Positions 14,301 through 18,640 of a stretch of 18,640 nucleotides of DNA are shown here, piece by piece. The notes beneath the pieces were generated by a model. That model searched no databases, was not told the DNA's origin, and saw only the letters and a list, made by a program, of their open reading frames with translations. Both the position numbers and the translations under genes were made by a program. Numbering within the stretch: the stretch's first letter is position 1; each line of letters begins with the position of its first letter. The stretch is from Acidobacteriota bacterium (GTDB taxonomy: Bacteria; Acidobacteriota; Thermoanaerobaculia; Multivoradales; JAHEKO01), in assembly GCA_024638355.1 (NCBI GenBank), contig JAHEKO010000005.1, positions 7,176 to 25,815 of the forward strand, written 5' to 3'.

Positions 14301-16169
14301 TCGGGTGACGTCTTCGGCAACGGCATGCTCCTCTCGCCTCACATCCGGCTGGTCGGCGCCTTCAACCATCGCCACATCTTCGTCGACCCGAGCCCCGATC
14401 GGGAGGCGAGCTGGGCCGAGCGCAAGCGTCTCTTCGAGCTGACGCAGTCGAGCTGGTCGGACTACGACTCGAGTCTGATCTCGGCAGGCGGCGGCGTCTT
14501 CGACCGCCAGGCCAAGTCGATCGACACCACGCCCGAGATGCGCGCGGCGCTCGATATCGAAGAAGAGCGGCTGCGCCCCAACCAGCTGATCCAGGCCCTG
14601 CTGGGCGCGAACGTCGACCTGCTCTGGTTCGGCGGCATCGGTACCTACGTCAAGGCGAGCGAAGAGACCCACGTCGACGCCGACGATCGGTCGAACGACG
14701 GCGTGCGCATCGACGCCGGCCGGGTGCGCGCCCGGGTGATCGGCGAGGGCGCCAACCTGGCAGTCACCCAGGAGGCGCGGATCGAGTTGGGGCTCGGAAG
14801 CTGCCGGATGAACACCGACTCCATCGACAACTCGGCCGGCGTCGACTGCTCGGATCACGAGGTCAACATCAAGATCCTGCTCAACGACGTCGAAGATGCG
14901 GGCGATCTGACGCGGAAGCAGCGCGATCAGCTGCTGTACGTGATGACCGACGAGGTCGCGGAGCTGGTGCTGCGCGACAACTACCTGCAGACGCAGGCGA
15001 TCACCGTCACCCACCAGCTGGGGGCGCGGCTCAACGACCGCCATGGCCGCTTCATGCACGGCCTGGAGAAGAGCGGACGCCTCAACCGGGAGATCGAGCA
15101 TCTCCCCGCCGACGACGAGCTGGCGGAGAGGACGAGTCGCGGTATCGGGCTAACGCGCTCGGAGCTGGCGGTGCTGCTCTCGTACGCCAAGCTCGATCTC
15201 TACGACAAGCTACTGCGCTCGGACGTGCCCGACGATCTGCACATGACCGAGGAGCTCCAGCTCTACTTTCCGCAGCCGGTTCGCGAGCGCTTTCCGAACG
15301 TGATCCCCCGCCACCGTCTGCGGCGCGAGATCGTCGCCACGGGTCTCACCAACAGCATCGTCAATCGCGTCGGCATCGCCTTCATCCACGAGGTGCAGGA
15401 GCGCACGGGCATGGCGACCGCGGACGTCGCGCGGGCCTACGTCATCAGCCGGCAGGTGTTCGATCTGAGGCCGCTCTGGCTCGACATCGAGGCGCTGGAC
15501 AACCAGCTGCCGGCGACCGTGCAGGCGACCCTGCTGGCGGAATGCGGCCGGACCCTGGAGCGGGCGACCGTCTGGTTTCTGCGCTTGCCGGAGGGCGTTG
15601 GCGACATCGGCGGCCGCATCGCGGACTATCGCGACGGCGTCAAGGAGATCGCGCGCGCCCTCTCCAGCCTGACCACCCCGACCGACGCCAAGCTGATCGA
15701 CGAGCGGATTCAGTCGCTGGTCGAGCTGGGAGTCGATCAGCAGCTCGCCTTCCGGGTGGTGAGGCTCCAGAGCCTCGCGCCGGCGTGCGACATCGTCCGC
15801 CTGGCCCGGTCGGGCAGCTGGCCGAGCGCGGTGGTGGCCCAGTTCTACTTCGAGATCGGCTCGCGGTTCGGCTTCGACTGGGTGCGCCGCGCGGCGCTGC
15901 GGCTACCCGCCGACAGCGCCTGGGACAAGCTGGCGATCAACGCCATCGTCGACGATCTCTCCGGCCACCAGGCCGAGCTGACCCGCAAGGTTCTGTCGAG
16001 CGTCGACAACGAGCAGCCGAGCCCGGCCGACATCCAGGCGTGGGCCAAGTCCAGCCGGATGATGGTGGCCCGTACCGAGCAGCTGATCGCCGAGCTGCAG
16101 TCCGTCGCCCACCCGACGCTGGCGATGCTGGCGGTGGCGAACCGGCAGCTCAAGTCGATGAGCGGGTAG
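11352..16169 (+). CDS. gdhB: Large NAD-dependent glutamate dehydrogenase (about 180 kDa class)
   Basis: The 1605-residue protein has the length and order of the large bacterial NAD-glutamate dehydrogenases, which oxidise L-glutamate to 2-oxoglutarate and ammonia in the cytoplasm with NAD. The start is a GTG with GGAGGAAGA four bases upstream. ACT-like regulatory segments are visible near residues 95-125 ([20 protein letters not shown]) and 550-605 ([20 protein letters not shown]). The catalytic core carries [21 protein letters not shown] at about 811-832 and [17 protein letters not shown] with the active-site region lysines. [13 protein letters not shown] follows near 905-918. The dinucleotide-binding [17 protein letters not shown] lies near 975-991 and [15 protein letters not shown] near 1129-1143. 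A long helical C-terminus follows. It is monocistronic, transcribed divergently from the M20 peptidase, and ends 13 bases before a convergent gene. Enzymes of this class mainly act catabolically, which suits growth on amino acids. Confidence 0.95.
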   Translation: [1605 protein letters not shown]

Positions 16170-16182
16170 AGGGTTCGGCGGG

Positions 16183-16785
16183 CTATTCGCGGGTGTAGGT
16201 GATCTCCATCGTCTTCATCTCGCCCTCGCCGTGATCCTCGTACCAGGCGAAGACCATCTTGTCGTCGCCCTCGGCGTGCATGATCGAGCGGGTTTTCGTG
16301 GTGCCGCCGGTCATCGGGTTGACGAATTCGCCGTCGAGCGTGATCGCGCCGCTGTCGGCGTCGCGTGACCCGTGGCTCACGAAGACGCCGGTCGACATGG
16401 TGTCGATCCAGGTTCCCCAGTACTTGCCGGTCACGTTGTTGTAGCCGGTCAGGCTTCGGCCGGAGAAGGGGGTCCCCATCATGTCGCTCTGCATCGTCTC
16501 CTGCAGCACCCGGCCATCCATCACCATGGAGCGCTCGGCGGTTCCCATGGAGACCATCGGCTCGCTCGCCGGGTCCATCCAGGACTTGATCTCCAGCTTC
16601 CAATTGCCGACGAAACCGGAGAGCCACTCGTGGGCCTCTCCCGGCGTGCCCGCTTTCATCCAGGCTTCCATCATCGCGGCCTGCTCGGCGTCCATCTCGG
16701 GCATGTCCTCCTGCGCCGCCAGCGGCCAGGCGAGCGTCATTGCGAGGGCGACAACGATTGCGATCCGCGTCCTGTGACGAGACAT
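16183..16785 (-). CDS. Secreted DUF1579 family protein
   Basis: The 200-residue product starts at ATG 16785, with GGAGGA about 6 bases upstream and a signal peptide ending PLAAQ-ED. The mature protein matches DUF1579 (a lipocalin-like, calycin-type beta barrel): HEWLSGFVGNWKLEIKSWMDP, TAERSMVMDGRVLQETMQSDMMGTPFSG, SLTGYNNVTGKYWGTWIDTMSTG, and a C-terminal GDDKMVFAWYED...MEITYTRE. A Met/Glu-rich segment (EDMPEMDAEQAAMMEAWMKAG) precedes it. The ligand and role are unknown for the family as far as I know. It lies 89 bases downstream of the flavin reductase gene on the same strand but has its own Shine-Dalgarno, and a hairpin lies between them. Confidence 0.88.
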   Translation of the reverse strand: MSRHRTRIAIVVALAMTLAWPLAAQEDMPEMDAEQAAMMEAWMKAGTPGEAHEWLSGFVGNWKLEIKSWMDPASEPMVSMGTAERSMVMDGRVLQETMQSDMMGTPFSGRSLTGYNNVTGKYWGTWIDTMSTGVFVSHGSRDADSGAITLDGEFVNPMTGGTTKTRSIMHAEGDDKMVFAWYEDHGEGEMKTMEITYTRE

Positions 16786-16847
16786 GGCTTCCTCCTTGGG
16801 ATCCTGCGTGTCGAGCGAGCTTAGCAGCCGACCTCGGTTCCGCACAC

Positions 16848-16864
16848 GAGGTGCAGGGCACCTC
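16848..16864 (-). terminator. Hairpin after the YpdA-like gene, possible terminator
   Basis: GAGGTGC and GCACCTC form a perfect 7-bp stem with a 3-base loop, beginning 10 bases past the reductase TAG stop at 16875 on the minus strand. No U-tract follows, so it could instead be a 3'-end stabiliser between two cotranscribed genes. Confidence 0.35.
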
Positions 16865-16874
16865 CTTCGGGGGC

Positions 16875-17909
16875 CTACTCGGCGGTCTTCCAGTGCCGGC
16901 TGTCGAAGTCGATCTCCGGAGCCTCGCCGCGAGCGATGTGAGCGGCGATCTGCTGAGCGTGGTGGCGACCGTTCTCGATGAACCAGCGACCGGTGTGGAG
17001 CCCGCCGCAGACCGTGCCGGCCAGGTAGACGCCCGGGCGGTTCGTCTCGAACGTCGTCGCGTCGTGGACCGGGGTCATGGCGTCGTCGTCGGCCCACTCG
17101 ATCCCGAGGGCGTCGAGAAGGGGATAGTCGGGCCGGTAACCGGTCATGGCGAGCACGAAGTCGTTGCCGATCGTGCGCTCACCGTCCGGGGTGTCCAGGC
17201 GCAGTCGGCCCGGCTCGATCGCCGTCACGCTCGTGCGGAAGAAAGCGCGTACGCTGCCCTCGGCGATGCGGTTCTCGAGGTCCGGACGCAGCCAGTACTT
17301 GACTCGGTCCGAGAGATCTTCCCCGCGATGGATCAGGGTGACCTCGGCGTCGTGCCGGTAGCAGTCGAGTGCCGCCTTTACCGCCGAGTTCTTGCCGCCG
17401 ATCACGGCCACCCGCTGGCCGGTGTACGGGTACGCTTCGTGGTAGTAGTGGATCACCCGGGGCGGTTCCTCTCCCTCCAGGCCCAGGCGATTCGGCAGAT
17501 CGAAGAAGCCGGTGGCCACGACCAGTCGGCGGCACGGGTGCTCGCCTCGGTCGGTGACGACGCGGAAGGCATCGCGCTCGCCCTGGACGGAGAGCACCCG
17601 CTCGTACAGGCGCACGTCGAGCCCCTCCACCCGGACGACGCCGGCGTAGTACTCGATGGCTTCCTCCCGAGTCGGCTTGTAGCCCGCGGTGGGGAACGGG
17701 TGACCCCCGATCTCGATGAGCTCCGGCGTGGAAAAGAACTCCATCCGCGGCGGGTAGCCGACGATGGAGTTCACCAGCGCCCCCTTGTCCACGGTCCGAG
17801 CGGTCAGGTCGTGGCGTCGCGCGGCGATCGCGCATGCCAGGCCCACCGGGCCGGCGCCGACCACCAGGAGATCGACGGGGAGGGAATCGTCTCGAGGTCG
17901 ATCGCTCAT
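16875..17909 (-). CDS. ypdA: YpdA-family FAD/NAD(P)-dependent disulfide reductase-like protein
   Basis: The protein has 344 residues from ATG 17909, which lies 7 bases after a TAGAGT box. It matches the YpdA (Bdr) family, whose studied members reduce bacillithiol disulfide with NADPH in the cytoplasm. It shows the FAD-binding LLVVGAGPVGLACAIAA (14-30), the family block GYPPRMEFFSTPELIEIGGHPF (51-72), KPTREEAIEYY (78-88), the NADPH-binding VAVIGGKNSAVKAALDCYR (167-185), and the C-terminal GVYLAGTVCGGLHTGRWFIENG (293-314). The cysteine conserved in the first glycine motif of studied YpdA (GGGPCG, Cys14 in Staphylococcus) is Val22 here. Other cysteines are C26, C126, C183 and C301. So the exact substrate is uncertain. 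The gene is co-directional with the DUF1579 gene. Confidence 0.85.
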   Translation of the reverse strand: MSDRPRDDSLPVDLLVVGAGPVGLACAIAARRHDLTARTVDKGALVNSIVGYPPRMEFFSTPELIEIGGHPFPTAGYKPTREEAIEYYAGVVRVEGLDVRLYERVLSVQGERDAFRVVTDRGEHPCRRLVVATGFFDLPNRLGLEGEEPPRVIHYYHEAYPYTGQRVAVIGGKNSAVKAALDCYRHDAEVTLIHRGEDLSDRVKYWLRPDLENRIAEGSVRAFFRTSVTAIEPGRLRLDTPDGERTIGNDFVLAMTGYRPDYPLLDALGIEWADDDAMTPVHDATTFETNRPGVYLAGTVCGGLHTGRWFIENGRHHAQQIAAHIARGEAPEIDFDSRHWKTAE

Positions 17910-17916
17910 CCGGTGG

Positions 17917-17922
17917 ACTCTA
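17917..17922 (-). promoter_or_regulatory. -10 box of the YpdA-like gene, probably leaderless
   Basis: On the minus strand TAGAGT is followed by exactly 7 bases and then the ATG at 17909, with no Shine-Dalgarno in between. Transcription would start at the A of ATG. Confidence 0.45.
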
Positions 17923-17941
17923 ACTCGGCATCCACGCCTCG

Positions 17942-17964
17942 GGGCCCGGGCCGGCACCGGGCTC
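17942..17964 (-). terminator. GC-rich hairpin between the two right-hand minus genes
   Basis: GCCCGG and CCGGGC flank a short GC-rich loop, 15 or more bases past the TAG stop at 17979. It lacks a U-tract. It also contains a CCGGCAC core reminiscent of the palindromic elements, but lacks their GTAG/CTAC ends. This is weak evidence for a terminator. Confidence 0.25.
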
Positions 17965-17978
17965 TCGAATGAGGAGGC

Positions 17979-18640
17979 CTAGTTCGCGAGCCTGAACTCG
18001 TCGACCAGGTAGCTGCCGCCGTTGGTGCCCGCCGACCCCGCCGGAAGTCCCAGTCGCACCGCATCGAGCACCGCGGTCGTATCGAGCGTAACGCTCTCGG
18101 CCTTGACGCGGCGCTTGCGGAACAGCCGCGCCACCCCGTCGTTGGCGCCGGCCGCGGAGGCCTGACGCCACTCGACCCGCAGCGGCACGGCGCGCCTCGA
18201 CGGAATCACCATCGCGCCGATCTCCCGCAGCTCGCCGCCGCTCTCGGCCGAGAGGGTCACCCGGTACTTGTTGCCGCGCTCGGCGAGCGTCACGCTCACG
18301 ACCGTCTCTTTCCTGGGTGTCAAGAAGCGCAGGATCTCGATCTCGCGGCCGGCCAGATCGATGCCGCTGGGCCGCAGCAGGAAGCTCGCCCGGAGTCGGG
18401 TCTCGCGCGCCGGCTGCAGAGCGATCACTTCGGAGACCGTGTCGGTGCCGTCGACCGTCACGGCGAGGGCGAAGTCGCTCTGCTTGAGCCCGGGCGAGGT
18501 CACCGCGACTCCAGGTCCCCTGACCCTCGACCAGGCGGAGAGATCGCCGCTCTCGAAACCGTCGGCGAAGATGGCCGATTCCAACCGCGGTCGCACGATG
18601 AATAGCCCGCGGTTGATGTCGCTGATCAGAACGGCGCCGC
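17979..18640 (-). CDS. C-terminal part of a secreted LVIVP / choice-of-anchor-B-like protein with FESGD domain (partial)
   Basis: The frame is open through the right window edge with no stop or convincing start, so about 220 C-terminal residues are visible. The first residues, GAVLISDINRGLFIVRPR, look like the last blade of LVIVP-repeat (choice-of-anchor B) proteins, which are secreted. Next comes IFADGFESGDLSAWS, a recognisable opening of a C-terminal beta-sandwich-like domain seen on many secreted proteins of Acidobacteriota and some Gammaproteobacteria. The remainder alternates beta strands (FALAVTVDGTDTVSEVIAL, RLRASFLLRP, SYLVDEFRLAN). This suggests an exported protein with a terminal carbohydrate-binding or sorting-type jelly roll; that role is inference. 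A GTG at 18596 could be taken as a start but sits mid-domain. Confidence 0.7.
   Translation of the reverse strand, partial: GAVLISDINRGLFIVRPRLESAIFADGFESGDLSAWSRVRGPGVAVTSPGLKQSDFALAVTVDGTDTVSEVIALQPARETRLRASFLLRPSGIDLAGREIEILRFLTPRKETVVSVTLAERGNKYRVTLSAESGGELREIGAMVIPSRRAVPLRVEWRQASAAGANDGVARLFRKRRVKAESVTLDTTAVLDAVRLGLPAGSAGTNGGSYLVDEFRLAN

Noticed and set aside
12189..15101. A 970-codon minus-strand open frame inside the glutamate dehydrogenase gene
   Set aside because: The plus frame is an intact 1605-residue enzyme with all motifs; the antisense frame has no recognisable domain or start signals.

Overview
The window is a high-GC bacterial chromosome segment packed with short-gap genes. 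Several features point to an Acidobacteriota-type genome, possibly Thermoanaerobaculia: many secreted WD40/PQQ-propeller proteins and metallopeptidases, a C-terminal 'FADGFESGDLSAWS' domain, and a YpdA-type flavoprotein. This placement is inference. I see no phage, transposase, CRISPR, rRNA or tRNA, and no gene-free stretch longer than about 145 bases.

Layout. (1) 1-786, minus: a secreted TPR protein ending in a CHGCH heme-binding motif, coupled by a GTGA overlap to a gene that runs off the left edge. Its promoter overlaps a conspicuous inverted/direct repeat. (2) 924-2534, plus: an orphan lipoprotein substrate-binding protein of the peptide/nickel ABC family. (3) 2555-3361, minus: a ZIP metal transporter. 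(4) 3483-9587, plus: a probable operon of a DUF2237 protein, an ankyrin/DUF3471-like/PQQ-propeller fusion, a TolB-like PD40 propeller, an M28 peptidase with PA and PDZ domains, and a NUDIX hydrolase. (5) 9721-11208, minus: a membrane-anchored M20 peptidase resembling PM20D1. It diverges from (6) 11352-16169, plus: the giant (about 1600-residue) NAD-dependent glutamate dehydrogenase. (7) 16183-18640, minus: a secreted DUF1579 protein, a YpdA-family flavin reductase, and the C-terminal part of a secreted LVIVP/choice-of-anchor-B-like protein that enters from the right edge.

Functionally the region suggests a protein- and amino-acid-degrading heterotroph. The orphan binding protein would capture peptides or metals, the M28 and M20 enzymes would release amino acids outside the cytoplasm, and the glutamate dehydrogenase would feed glutamate carbon into the TCA cycle. 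This is inference from family roles; the genes are not one operon.

The most interesting non-coding signal is a pair of related intergenic palindromic elements (3372-3449 and 9584-9724). Both are bounded by GTAGCGCCC / G(G/A)GCGCTAC inverted ends. The second copy supplies the TAG stop codons of both convergent genes flanking it. A second non-coding theme is that four genes start 7-10 bases after a TANNNT -10 box with no Shine-Dalgarno, which suggests leaderless transcription. Two dyads in the 11209-11351 divergent promoter region, and the repeat over the TPR-gene promoter, look like operators. No complete undescribed defence or biosynthetic system is visible.
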